64,000 nt of DNA from Sodalinema lacuna_A (GCA_900149785.2 FSSI02000023.1:10480-74479), one strand, 5' to 3'. Positions 17,002 through 24,960 are shown, counted from the first letter of the stretch. Notes: generated by a model not told the origin, from the letters alone. Program-made: numbers and translations.

Positions 17002-18180
17002 ATGTCTCCACTCCAACAACGCCCGATTTATCTCGACGCTCACGCTACAACTCCTGTTGACGAGCGTGTGTTGGCGGCGATGCTGCCCTATTTTACTGAG
17101 TATTTCGGCAACCCTGCCAGTATTAACCATCACTATGGCTGGGAGGGGGAAGCAGCGGTGAAACAGGCCCGAGAGACGCTGGCGGCGGCGATTAACGCTT
17201 CTCCTGAGGAGATTATTTTCACCAGTGGCGCGACGGAGGCCAATAATTTAGCCCTCAAGGGGGTGGCGGAGGCCTATTTCAGCAAAGGACGGCATCTGGT
17301 GACGCTGGTGACGGAACATAATGCCATTTTAGACCCGATGGATTATTTGGAGTCTTTGGGGTTTGAGGTGACGCGGCTTCGGGTGATGTCGGATGGGTTA
17401 GTGGATCTCGATGAGTTGGCGGCGGCGTTGCGGGAGGATACGATTTTAGTCTCGGTGATGGCGGCCAATAATGAGATTGGCGTGTTGCAGCCGTTGGCGG
17501 AGATTGGACAGCTTTGTCGCGATCGCGGGATTCTCTTTCATACGGATGCGGCCCAGGCCATTGCTAAAATTCCTCTGGATGTTCAGGCCCAATGTATTGA
17601 TGTGATGTCTCTGACGGCCCATAAAGTGTATGGTCCCAAGGGAATTGGGGCGTTATATGTGCGGCGACGCAATCCTCGGGTACGGTTGGCGGCCCAGTTG
17701 CATGGGGGTGGCCATGAACGGGGGATGCGATCGGGGACGCTGTATCCGCCGCAGATTGTCGGCTTTGCGAAGGCGGTGGAGTTGGGATTAGCCGAGATGG
17801 AGGAGGAGTCGACGCGGTTGCGGGAGTTGCGATCGCAGTTGTGGGAACGTCTCTCGGTGTTGGAGGGAATCCATCTCAATGGCCATCCGACGCAGCGACT
17901 TCCGGGGAATTTGAATGTCAGTTTTGAGGGGGTGGATGGCCAGGCGTTGTTGTTGGGATTGCAGCCAGTGATGGCGGTGTCGTCGGGTTCAGCTTGTACG
18001 TCGGTGAAGATTGAACCGTCTCATGTGTTGGCGGCGTTGGGCCGTGAGGAGTCGTTGGCCTATGCGTCGGTACGGTTTGGGATTGGCCGTTTTAATACCT
18101 TAGAGGAGATTGAGCGGGTCGCGGATCATGTGATTTCCACGGTTGAGGCCTTGCGAAACGTGGCGGCGATCGCCCGTTAG
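17002..18180 (+). CDS. Cysteine desulfurase (IscS/NifS type)
   Basis: The enzyme takes sulfur from cysteine for Fe-S clusters and thiolated tRNA. The 392-residue PLP protein has YLDAHATTPVDERV at the N-terminus, FTSGATEANNLALKG, HTDAAQAIAKIPLDV, the PLP lysine in LTAHKVYGPKGIGALYVRR and the mobile-loop Cys in SSGSACTS, which places it in class I (IscS/NifS). A TTG six codons upstream is open, but the ATG at 17002 (MSPLQQRPIYLDAHATT) fits better. There is no iscU next to it, so which of the paralogues this is cannot be told. Confidence 0.93.
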   Translation: MSPLQQRPIYLDAHATTPVDERVLAAMLPYFTEYFGNPASINHHYGWEGEAAVKQARETLAAAINASPEEIIFTSGATEANNLALKGVAEAYFSKGRHLVTLVTEHNAILDPMDYLESLGFEVTRLRVMSDGLVDLDELAAALREDTILVSVMAANNEIGVLQPLAEIGQLCRDRGILFHTDAAQAIAKIPLDVQAQCIDVMSLTAHKVYGPKGIGALYVRRRNPRVRLAAQLHGGGHERGMRSGTLYPPQIVGFAKAVELGLAEMEEESTRLRELRSQLWERLSVLEGIHLNGHPTQRLPGNLNVSFEGVDGQALLLGLQPVMAVSSGSACTSVKIEPSHVLAALGREESLAYASVRFGIGRFNTLEEIERVADHVISTVEALRNVAAIAR

Positions 18181-18212
18181 TGTCGTTAGATTTACTGTAA
18201 TTGAGGCCAGTT

Positions 18213-18425
18213 ATGATGGATCGTGAACAGTTAAAACGAGAAATCGACTTGATTGATGAGTCCCAGATTGAGGTTTTGTCTCGTATTATTTGGGCGTTGA
18301 CACACTCGGACATTGAGGCGAAATCCTGGGAGCGATCGAATTCGGTTAATCCGTTGAAAGATAGTATCTTGTTTGAAGATGACCTGATTTCACCAATCGA
18401 AACCTCATGGGATGCTGAACAATGA
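18213..18425 (+). CDS. Antitoxin-like small protein, toxin partner broken
   Basis: The 70-residue acidic protein (MMDREQLKREIDLIDESQIEV..., ending NPLKDSILFEDDLISPIETSWDAEQ) has the layout of VapB-like antitoxins: a short helical N-terminus and an acidic, extended tail ending in a DLISPI-W pattern that I associate with cyanobacterial antitoxins preceding PIN toxins. Its stop overlaps an ATGATG, the start of a reading frame MMILDT, the usual first residues of a PIN domain toxin. That toxin is cut off six codons later by a hairpin repeat. A second ATG at 18216 is equally possible. Confidence 0.65.
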   Translation: MMDREQLKREIDLIDESQIEVLSRIIWALTHSDIEAKSWERSNSVNPLKDSILFEDDLISPIETSWDAEQ

Positions 18426-18514
18426 TGATTTTAGACACGGTAGGGTGTGTTGCGGCTCAAACCCATGTAGAATCAAGACGACAATCTACAAGCTGCCGCA
18501 ACGCACCGGCTTGA
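18422..18514 (+). pseudogene. Truncated PIN-domain toxin, interrupted by hairpin repeat copy A
   Basis: ATGATG overlaps the antitoxin stop, and the frame reads MMILDT and then runs into the 85-bp repeat, ending at 18514 after 30 codons. MIxLDT is the standard beginning of PIN-domain (VapC-like) toxins, including the first catalytic Asp. The remaining acidic residues are absent; no PIN remainder is found between the repeat and the DUF4160 gene. So the toxin was deleted or replaced when the repeat arrived. The reading of MMILDT as a PIN start is inference from a very short stretch. Confidence 0.5.
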
Positions 18515-18520
18515 TAATCT
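18436..18520. repeat. 85-bp hairpin repeat, copy A
   Basis: The element starts CACGGTAGGGTGTGTTGCGG and ends in GCACCGGCTTGATAATCT. Its outer arms GGTGTGTTGCGGC and GCCGCAACGCACC pair over 13 bp (one G-U), and an inner TGTAGA/TCTACA stem sits inside. Copies B (19245) and C (19502) differ by one base each. It is MITE- or REP-like, with no coding capacity. Confidence 0.85.
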
Positions 18521-18639
18521 ATAATATGATAGGCAGTGCGATCAATCATTAAGCCATGTTAAAGTCTACTGCTATAAACCAGTCACGACCGATAGTCCAG
18601 CAAAGTGAGAGCGACAATATTGTAGAATTAGTAGGACTT

Positions 18640-18888
18640 ATGCCAGAAATTACCCGATTTTATGGAATAGTCATAAAAATGTTCTTTGGTGATCACTCTC
18701 CCCCTCACTTTCACGCAATTTATGGTGAGTATAATGCTTTGATTAGTATTGAGTCTCTAGCAGTCATGGAAGGAGATTTGCCACGACGTGCTGAAAAAAT
18801 GGTACTCGAGTGGGCAAGATTGTACCAGAAAGAACTGCTGCAAATTTGGACAAGCCAAGAATTTCTCAAGTTGCCACCTTTAAATTGA
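18640..18888 (+). CDS. DUF4160 domain protein
   Basis: The 82-residue protein starts MPEITRFYGIVIKMFFGDHSPPHFHAIYGEY, the hallmark of DUF4160 with the conserved HSPPHFH segment, and ends with a helical part (EKMVLEWARLYQKELLQIW). It is found next to DUF2442 genes in many bacteria and regarded as a possible toxin-antitoxin-like pair; the function is not established. The frame is open 28 codons upstream, but that part lacks family similarity. The next gene starts 13 bases after its stop. Confidence 0.85.
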   Translation: MPEITRFYGIVIKMFFGDHSPPHFHAIYGEYNALISIESLAVMEGDLPRRAEKMVLEWARLYQKELLQIWTSQEFLKLPPLN

Positions 18889-18901
18889 TTCAAATAGCCT
18901 T

Positions 18902-19252
18902 ATGATACCACCTCGAATTAATTGCGCTAGAGCAATTAAAAACTATAAGCTTTTGGTTGAATTTGATAATGGAGATATGCGGAAATATGATGTCTCTAGG
19001 TTGTTGAATAATCCTATGTTTGCCCTCTTGAAAAATCCTGCATTTTTTAGGGATTTTCGGGTTGAACCTGGAGGATATGCTCTCGTTTGGAATGAGGATA
19101 TCGACATTAGTGAATACGAACTGTGGCAGAATGGAACTTCTGTTGCTGATGAAAATTGTTTTAGTCATCTTGAGGGCGTGCATTTCGATAGTCAAGATGA
19201 CGGCGCTATTAAACCATCGAATCATCTTGATCAATGTAATAAGTCACGGTAG
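18902..19252 (+). CDS. DUF2442 domain protein with repeat-derived stop
   Basis: Residues 1-75 (MIPPRINCARAIKNYKLLVEFDNGDMRKYDVSRLL ... PGGYALVWNEDIDISEYELWQNG) are a standard DUF2442 domain, usual partner of DUF4160. The protein continues 40 residues further than the usual family end, and its stop codon TAG lies at the left edge of hairpin repeat copy B. So the repeat has changed the C-terminus, or the tail is a natural extension that was cut. It forms a pair with the gene at 18640. Confidence 0.82.
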   Translation: MIPPRINCARAIKNYKLLVEFDNGDMRKYDVSRLLNNPMFALLKNPAFFRDFRVEPGGYALVWNEDIDISEYELWQNGTSVADENCFSHLEGVHFDSQDDGAIKPSNHLDQCNKSR

Positions 19253-19328
19253 GGTGTGTTGCGGCTCAAACCCATGTAGAATCAAGACAACAATCTACAA
19301 GCTGCCGCAACGCACCGGCTTGATAATC
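19245..19328. repeat. 85-bp hairpin repeat, copy B
   Basis: It is identical to copy A apart from one transition in the centre (GACAACAATC for GACGACAATC). It supplies the stop codon of the DUF2442 gene. Confidence 0.85.
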
Positions 19329-19369
19329 CGCCAAAATTCCATCTGGTATCTGTCGTCTGGTTCCCGAGT

Positions 19370-19440
19370 CGGTGCGTTCCGGCTAAATTAATCTTGTTGC
19401 CAAAATCCAAGAATTGAACGAAGCCGGGACGCNCCCTACC
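19370..19440. repeat. Related hairpin repeat in opposite orientation
   Basis: GGTGCGTTCCGGCT (19372-19385) pairs with AGCCGGGACGCNCC (19422-19435) over about 14 bp, and the unit ends in CCCTACC, the complement of the GGTAGGG start of copies A-C. With copy B it forms a composite of about 190 bp with inverted GGTAGGG ends. Position 19433 is an unresolved base. Confidence 0.65.
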
Positions 19441-19457
19441 ACTGCCTATTTCTTGTT

Positions 19458-19499
19458 ATGATCCCACCTCGAATTCATGCCACCAAAGTCCATTATTAA
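19458..19499 (+). pseudogene. Remnant of a second DUF2442 gene
   Basis: The 13-codon frame MIPPRIHATKVHY then stops. Its first six codons match the start of the intact DUF2442 gene at 18902 (MIPPRI). Hairpin repeat copy C begins three bases after the stop. The rest of the gene is missing, so this looks like the 5' end of a second copy removed or displaced by the repeat. Confidence 0.55.
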
Positions 19500-19501
19500 T
19501 G

Positions 19502-19589
19502 AGTCACGGTAGGGTGTGTTGCGGCTCAAACCCATGTAGAATCAAGACGACAATCTACAAGCTGCCGGAACGCACCGGCTTGATAATCT
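19502..19589. repeat. 85-bp hairpin repeat, copy C
   Basis: It differs from copy A by one base in the right arm (GCCGGAACG for GCCGCAACG) and shares the left flank AGTCACGG with copy B. Confidence 0.85.
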
Positions 19590-19620
19590 GGCTCTATTTA
19601 GAGCGTTCAAGAGTATTACA

Positions 19621-19701
19621 ATGGAAGAGTCCACAGAACTAAATCGGGAAATTAAACGCCAATTCGCCAAGGTGGGTCTTGATTTAGAGGGGGGAACCTG
19701 A
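19621..19701 (+). CDS. 26-residue ORF immediately before mntA
   Basis: MEESTELNREIKRQFAKVGL followed by DLEGGT, then TGA overlapping the ATG of the next gene by one base. The tight coupling and charged, helical make-up suggest it is translated. It may be the end of a gene truncated by repeat copy C, or a true small leader peptide. I recognise no family. Confidence 0.35.
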   Translation: MEESTELNREIKRQFAKVGLDLEGGT

Positions 19702-19994
19702 TGACGCTATTAGCAACCTTGCAAAACAAACGAGAGCAAATTTTGGACATTGCTGCCAAGCATGGAGCCTACAACGTTCGGGTGTTTGGCTCAGTGGTGC
19801 GCGGCGAAGATACCCCAGACAGCGACATCGATTTTTTGATTGACTACGACTTAGAAAAAATCACGCCGTGGTTTCCGGTGGGGTTGATTCACGATTTACA
19901 GGACTTTTTAGGGCGAGATGTGGATGTGGTGACCGCTAAGTCGTTGCACCATTATATTAAAGAGCGGGTATTGTCGGAGGCCAAGCCCCTATGA
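19701..19994 (+). CDS. mntA: MNT-type nucleotidyltransferase antitoxin
   Basis: The 97-residue protein is a minimal nucleotidyltransferase with the motif GSVVRGEDTPDSDIDFLIDY (GSx10DxD). In type VII toxin-antitoxin systems MntA neutralises HepT by adding AMP to a tyrosine of its active-site motif. The following HEPN gene overlaps it by four bases (ATGA), as is typical. A Shine-Dalgarno-like GAGGGGGGAA lies just upstream. The pair appears intact. Confidence 0.88.
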   Translation: MTLLATLQNKREQILDIAAKHGAYNVRVFGSVVRGEDTPDSDIDFLIDYDLEKITPWFPVGLIHDLQDFLGRDVDVVTAKSLHHYIKERVLSEAKPL

Positions 19995-20329
19995 AAGATC
20001 GTCGTTTGTACCTCGTTCACGTTCGGGACTGCCTGACTCGGATTCGAGACTATACCCAAGGGGGAAAGGCTGAATTTATGCAAAATGGCATGGTGCAAGA
20101 TGCGGTGTTGCGTAATCTCGAAATTATCGGCGAATCAGTGAAGAAGCTGCCGGAGGCCTGGAAGCAGAGCCAACCACAGGTGGAATGGGTGAAAGTAGGG
20201 GACTTTCGCAATGTGCTGGCCCATGACTATCTAGACGTTGACCTCGATATTGTTTGGAACATTATTGAAAATTATCTGCCGGGGTTGGAAGCTGCGGTGC
20301 GGAGGCTAATTGACGAGACGGAGACATGA
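19991..20329 (+). CDS. hepT: HEPN (DUF86) toxin
   Basis: The 112-residue all-helical protein is a DUF86 HEPN ribonuclease with the catalytic RNVLAHDY (Rx4HxY) motif near residue 77, complete in Arg, His and the Tyr that MntA modifies. The N-terminal DRRLYLVHVRDCLTRIRDYT is typical. Known HepT proteins cleave tRNA or other RNA. It overlaps mntA by four bases. With proS following 78 bases later on the same strand, it closes the toxin-antitoxin island. Confidence 0.9.
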   Translation: MKDRRLYLVHVRDCLTRIRDYTQGGKAEFMQNGMVQDAVLRNLEIIGESVKKLPEAWKQSQPQVEWVKVGDFRNVLAHDYLDVDLDIVWNIIENYLPGLEAAVRRLIDETET

Positions 20330-20407
20330 CGACGAAACTGGCGGCCCAGACACCCCGAAAACCGTAGTAAGATAACAAACGCCCATCAGTAAGCCGAGCC
20401 AAACCCC

Positions 20408-22210
20408 ATGCGACTGTCCCAAATGCTCCTCGTCACCCTGCGCGAAGACCCCGCCGAGGCAGAAATCCCCAGCCATAAACTCCTGTTGCGGGCCGGTTAC
20501 ATCCGACGAGTCGCCAGTGGCGTGTACGCCTACCTCCCCCTGATGTGGCGAGTGTTGCAGAAAGTGTCCGCCATTGTCCGCGAAGAGATGAACGCCACCG
20601 GCGCCCAGGAATGTCTACTTCCCCAACTGCAACCCTCCGAATTATGGCAAGAGTCGGGACGCTGGGACACCTATACTAAGGCAGAAGGGATTATGTTCGC
20701 TCTCAGCGATCGCCAAGGCCGGGATATGGGACTCGGCCCCACCCATGAAGAAGTCATTACCGCGATCGCCCGTGACTGTATCCAATCCTATCGCCAACTT
20801 CCCCTCCATCTCTATCAAATTCAAACCAAGTTCCGGGACGAAATTCGCCCCCGCTTCGGCTTGATGCGCGGCCGGGAGTTCATTATGAAGGATGGCTATT
20901 CCTTCCATACTGACGAGGACAGCCTTAAACAAACCTACGCCGAGATGGATCAGGCTTATCGCAATATCATCCGTCGCTGTGGCTTAGCCTTCCAAGCCGT
21001 TGAAGCCGATTCTGGGGCCATTGGTGGGTCCGGTTCCCAAGAGTTTATGGTTCTGGCGGAGGCTGGGGAAGATGAAGTTCTCTATGTCGAGGATGGAAGT
21101 TACGCCGCCAACGTGGAAAAAGCGGTCTCGCTTCCCCCCGATGCTGAACCCTCGCCGTTCACCAGCTACGAGAAACGGGATACCCCCGACACCGCCACCA
21201 TCGCCTCAGTCTGTGAGATGCTCAATTGTTCGCCAACTCAGGTGGTGAAAAATGTTCTCTATCAGGCGGTTTATGATACGGGAATTACGGTGTTGGTCTT
21301 GGTGAGTATTCGTGGCGATCGCGATGTGAATGAAGTCAAACTGCAAAATGAACTGACTCGCCGCGCTGGAGATTATAAAGCCAACGCCCTGATTTCTTTA
21401 GAGGTTCCTGATGCCGAAGCGCAACAAAAATGGGCGGCGAAACCCCTCCCTCTCGGTTATATTGCCCCGGATTTAGGGGATGATTCTATTCAGTCCCAAA
21501 AATCGCTTCATCCTAAGTTTTTACGCTTAGGAGATAATACCGTAAAAGACTTGACAAACTTCGTGACAGGTGCTAACGAAACGGGCTATCACGTGGTAGG
21601 CGCGAATTGGGGCGATACCTTTACCTGTCCGCCGCTGCTGGATTTAGATAAGGCTATGGCGGGCGATCGCTGTCTCAAAAACCCCGAGTTCACCCTACAA
21701 ACCGCCCGAGGCATTGAAGTGGGGCATATTTTCCAATTGGGAACCAAGTATTCCCAAGCCCTGGGGGCAATGTTTACCGATGAAAATGGAAAAGGGAATC
21801 CCCTGGTGATGGGCTGTTATGGAATTGGGGTATCTCGTTTAGCTCAATCGGCCGTGGAACAGTCCCATGATAAGGATGGCATTATTTGGAATCCGGCGAT
21901 CGCCCCCTACCATGCCATTATTACCGTTCCCAATATCAATGTCGAAGAACAGATGCAGGTGGCCGAACAACTATACGAAGAACTCAACGCCGCCGGAGTG
22001 GAAACCCTCATAGACGATCGCAAAGAACGGGCCGGCGTGAAGTTCAAAGATGCCGATTTGATGGGGATTCCCTATCGCGTGGTTACCGGGCGGGCGATCG
22101 CCAACGGCAAGGTTGAAGTGGTACAACGGGCCACCCAGGAGAAACAAGAACTGGAGATTTCCCAAGTTGTTTCAACTCTGAAAACCTGGCTAGAAGCGAG
22201 TCAATCTTAA
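20408..22210 (+). CDS. proS: Proline--tRNA ligase
   Basis: ProS charges tRNA-Pro. The 600-residue bacterial-type enzyme shows class II motif 1-2 regions (AGYIRRVASGVYAYLPLMWRV, YQIQTKFRDEIRPRFGLMRGREF), the inserted editing (YbaK-like) domain in the middle (about 225-385) and motif 3 (VMGCYGIGVSRLAQSAVEQ), then the anticodon-binding domain ending in TLKTWLEASQS. Start MRLSQMLLVTLREDPAEAE is standard. It is a single gene followed by a long heptamer array. Confidence 0.96.
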   Translation: MRLSQMLLVTLREDPAEAEIPSHKLLLRAGYIRRVASGVYAYLPLMWRVLQKVSAIVREEMNATGAQECLLPQLQPSELWQESGRWDTYTKAEGIMFALSDRQGRDMGLGPTHEEVITAIARDCIQSYRQLPLHLYQIQTKFRDEIRPRFGLMRGREFIMKDGYSFHTDEDSLKQTYAEMDQAYRNIIRRCGLAFQAVEADSGAIGGSGSQEFMVLAEAGEDEVLYVEDGSYAANVEKAVSLPPDAEPSPFTSYEKRDTPDTATIASVCEMLNCSPTQVVKNVLYQAVYDTGITVLVLVSIRGDRDVNEVKLQNELTRRAGDYKANALISLEVPDAEAQQKWAAKPLPLGYIAPDLGDDSIQSQKSLHPKFLRLGDNTVKDLTNFVTGANETGYHVVGANWGDTFTCPPLLDLDKAMAGDRCLKNPEFTLQTARGIEVGHIFQLGTKYSQALGAMFTDENGKGNPLVMGCYGIGVSRLAQSAVEQSHDKDGIIWNPAIAPYHAIITVPNINVEEQMQVAEQLYEELNAAGVETLIDDRKERAGVKFKDADLMGIPYRVVTGRAIANGKVEVVQRATQEKQELEISQVVSTLKTWLEASQS

Positions 22211-22250
22211 GATCACAAACCCCGTCAGAACAGGGCAAGCCACCTACTAT

Positions 22251-22266
22251 CCCCTCCCAGGAGGGG
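22251..22266. repeat. Dispersed hairpin CCCCTCC..GGAGGGG
   Basis: The same short palindrome family as at 3109 and 50442. Here it may act as part of the proS terminator. Confidence 0.45.
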
Positions 22267-22270
22267 AGCA

Positions 22271-22411
22271 TTGCCTCTTGCCTCTTGCCTCTTGCCTCTT
22301 GCCTCTTGCCTCTTGCCTTCTTTCCTCTGTTCCCTGTTCCCTGTTCCCTGTTCCCTTCTTTTGCCTCTTGCCTCTTGCCTCTTGCCTTCTTCTCCCCTAT
22401 TCCCTTCTTCT
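22271..22411. repeat. Longest heptamer array of the window
   Basis: TTGCCTC units (about seven), then TTCCCTG units (four), then TTGCCTC again fill the space between the convergent proS and GDYXXLXY genes. The array reaches the stop codon of the latter. Confidence 0.92.
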
Positions 22412-23066
22412 AAAACTCATAATTCTCATCCCCAACCCATAAACTGATGGGAACCGCATGAGCGCCATTACTCACCTTGATTTGCACCACAAACGCTTCA
22501 GGTTCATCCACTTGAATTTGGCGAATGTGATTGTTAATCTCATTGCGTTGATCTTCGGGCATATAATAGCGTTCCAAGCCGTAGAGAATTTGCCAATTGC
22601 GGGCTTGTCCCTGGAGGGCAATTTGGGTCGCGGGGAGATTCTCAGGAGGTTCTGAACTGACGGCGACTGGAGTCCAGGGACGTGGCGGTTCGCCGGGATT
22701 GGCGACCTCGCTGGGTTCTTCGAGAATCACGTAAAAGTCAAAGGGCTGCGGCGAGTAACCGTTCGGGGAATGAAACACGTCATCGCCGCCGGGAAGTTCC
22801 TGTAACACCTCTCGCCGAGAAATCTGATAACTGAGGGTTTGATAATAGCCCCGTAGAAAATCATAGGGGTCAACGGGAGCCGTTTGCAGGACGACGGGAG
22901 TCCCCGTCATCACGGTATGGGCATCACGAGCGGGAACCGCTAAAATGAGCAATCCTTGCAATAACAACGGTAGCCAAAAACGCCATTGAGGAAGGCGACG
23001 TTTGCTCGATTGGGGCTGAAGTTGAGGTTCAGTCTCGGGGGACGTGGTAATTGTTGGCTGAGTCAT
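22410..23066 (-). CDS. GDYXXLXY family membrane-anchored protein
   Basis: The 218-residue protein has an N-terminal cytoplasmic tail, one membrane segment (about 29-45, WLPLLLQGLLILAVPA) and an outer domain with YDFLRGYYQTLSYQIS, a variant of the GDYxxLxY motif of this family, in which the Asp-Tyr is replaced by RGYYQTLSY. It always pairs with DUF2157 proteins; here it overlaps the upstream DUF2157 gene by four bases. The function is unknown. The stop lies inside a heptamer array. Confidence 0.82.
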   Translation of the reverse strand: MTQPTITTSPETEPQLQPQSSKRRLPQWRFWLPLLLQGLLILAVPARDAHTVMTGTPVVLQTAPVDPYDFLRGYYQTLSYQISRREVLQELPGGDDVFHSPNGYSPQPFDFYVILEEPSEVANPGEPPRPWTPVAVSSEPPENLPATQIALQGQARNWQILYGLERYYMPEDQRNEINNHIRQIQVDEPEAFVVQIKVSNGAHAVPISLWVGDENYEF

Positions 23067-24454
23067 GAGTTGTGTTCCTGGAGTTGAGGTGAGGAAAGTC
23101 GTTTGGTTTTCCCGATGTTGCGTTCAAACCAAAGTCCGGCCAAAATTACGCCAACGCCACAGGCGGCGAAGACGATCGCTTTGGTGACCAGGCCGGTGTT
23201 ATATTCCAAGGTGCGCGTCATAATCCCGACAATGAGCAGGATCATACCGCTCCAAAAGCTGCGACGACTGCCCAGGGCCAGTCCATCTCGGATGGCAGCG
23301 ATGGAGAGGACGAAAAAGAGAATGTTGAACAGTAATGGCCCGAGGACAATGAGGGGGGTTAGGTTTAAATGGACGTAAAGACTTCCCCCCGTCAGAAGTA
23401 TCATGATGGCGATGACTCCGGTATTGAGCGATCGCTCCTGAGTGAGACTAAAATTGGCTAAACGACGGCCCAGTTTCAACCAGAGCCAGATGGCTAGGCT
23501 CAAACAGATGAGAAAATCGGCCATCACATGAATCGCCCAGGAAAACCGGAACATCTCTGGAATGGTTGAGATCGAGGCCCAACCGTTGAACGAGAGAAGG
23601 TAAAAAATAACCGCCAGCCACATTAAGGCGATATTGCGGGCGATCGCCTGAAATGAGGGTTCAACCAATTTTCGGGGAGATTGGGCGCTATAGGCCCACA
23701 GAAGCGCCGCTGGAACCACAATCGCCAACTCTAGTTTCCATGTGGCGATCGCCGTCAGGTTCATCAAAAATGACAGGCTAAACAGCAACGCCCCCAAACC
23801 AAATGTGACGCGAGAGCGGCTACGATGAGCGAGGGGCAAGAACAACACCAAGCTCAACAGGGGCATATGGACGATCGCCAACTGATAGAATGACAGGTCA
23901 CTGACATTCATCGGGTCGATCATCCCCCGTAGGTAGCCAAACCCCACCAAGAGCAACGATAAAATACTCAAGGCCGGCATCGCCAAACTCAAGGCCATCA
24001 GCCAGACGGCGAATCCCCAAACCAAACAAAGTTGGTACAGTTCGCCCGTCTGGTGAAACATCTGGGAGACGAGAGAAATGTTAGCCCCTAACGTCAATCC
24101 TCCCAAAAGAAGTAAAGCCGCCCCCAGTTTTTTTAGGCCATTTTTAGCGGGCGATCGCCATAAATAAAAGCCAATTGTATTAATCGCCAAAAAGGTCACC
24201 ATTAATAAGATGACCTTGACCTCGCGGCTCCAAACCGTCCAGTTCGCCGCGACAAATGTAATCACCCCTAAGCCGAGAAGAATCCCTCCTAGACTAATCA
24301 GGATGGTCGTAAACTGACCGCGAGCCTCAGATTCAATCTCCTCAAACTCATAGCGATCAGCAAGTTTTCCGTATAGTTGGGCATCAATTAAGCCCTCATT
24401 CCACCATTGCTCCGACTCTTGACGAAGTTGGCGGCGAAATTTCTCCGAAGCCAT
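23063..24454 (-). CDS. DUF2157 family polytopic membrane protein
   Basis: The 463-residue protein starts with a soluble helix-rich part (residues 1-45, FRRQLRQESEQWWNEGLIDAQ), as in DUF2157, followed by about twelve hydrophobic helices up to residue 440 and a short basic tail. The segment FTTILISLGGILLGLGVITFVAANW is typical of the family. It is the first gene of a two-gene operon with the GDYXXLXY gene. Envelope or stress roles have been proposed for the family but not shown. Confidence 0.85.
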   Translation of the reverse strand: MASEKFRRQLRQESEQWWNEGLIDAQLYGKLADRYEFEEIESEARGQFTTILISLGGILLGLGVITFVAANWTVWSREVKVILLMVTFLAINTIGFYLWRSPAKNGLKKLGAALLLLGGLTLGANISLVSQMFHQTGELYQLCLVWGFAVWLMALSLAMPALSILSLLLVGFGYLRGMIDPMNVSDLSFYQLAIVHMPLLSLVLFLPLAHRSRSRVTFGLGALLFSLSFLMNLTAIATWKLELAIVVPAALLWAYSAQSPRKLVEPSFQAIARNIALMWLAVIFYLLSFNGWASISTIPEMFRFSWAIHVMADFLICLSLAIWLWLKLGRRLANFSLTQERSLNTGVIAIMILLTGGSLYVHLNLTPLIVLGPLLFNILFFVLSIAAIRDGLALGSRRSFWSGMILLIVGIMTRTLEYNTGLVTKAIVFAACGVGVILAGLWFERNIGKTKRLSSPQLQEHNS

Positions 24455-24597
24455 ATCAGACTGACTCCCGTTATAATCAGGTTTTCCTTAGCTTACGCTC
24501 GGATGACCGATATGACCCTCGGGAATAGACAGTTTCTTAATAGGAAAGAGAACGGAAAACAACTCAAAAACTGTCTCAAGCCGTTCCCAAAACGCCC

Positions 24598-24960
24598 CTA
24601 AGAGGGAGATTGCATAAGGGGATTTTCGTTTTCATCGACTCGGGGGAGTCCTAAACTATAGTTGCGAACCGGCGCACCGAGGTTATAGCTGAGTTGGCCC
24701 TGTTGCAACATCGATCGCACAAAATGCTCTAAATCCGAGCCAATGCGGCGGATATTGTACTCGTTTAAATCCTGGCCAGCACTGGCGGCCACCAATTCCT
24801 CAAACTTGTCATACACCTGTTGCACCGTCTCATCAGTCCAAACCAGTTCATTGTCGGGATCGATGTCTAGGGTGAGTTTATCAGGGCTGGGGACAATATC
24901 TCTCCCTTCAACTTCAGCCGTAAAAATGCGAATGTGGCGGGTCGTGGATTTGAGCAGCAT
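24598..24960 (-). CDS. ndhM: NAD(P)H-quinone oxidoreductase subunit M
   Basis: NdhM is a small peripheral subunit of the cyanobacterial NDH-1 complex, present in cyanobacteria and plastids but not in other bacteria. The 120-residue protein reads MLLKSTTRHIRIFTAEVEG, then DKLTLDIDPDNELVW and LNEYNIRRIGSDLEHFVRSMLQQGQLSYNL, ending YSLGLPRVD, an excellent family match. The frame continues 17 codons upstream through a GAACAACAACTA repeat that encodes a Cys/Ser run, so the internal start at 24960 is right. It strongly supports a cyanobacterial origin for the window. Confidence 0.95.
   Translation of the reverse strand: MLLKSTTRHIRIFTAEVEGRDIVPSPDKLTLDIDPDNELVWTDETVQQVYDKFEELVAASAGQDLNEYNIRRIGSDLEHFVRSMLQQGQLSYNLGAPVRNYSLGLPRVDENENPLMQSPS

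Noticed and set aside
22271..22411. Long heptamer array as a CRISPR-like array
   Set aside because: Units are 7 bp, contiguous and without spacers, so it is a simple tandem repeat.
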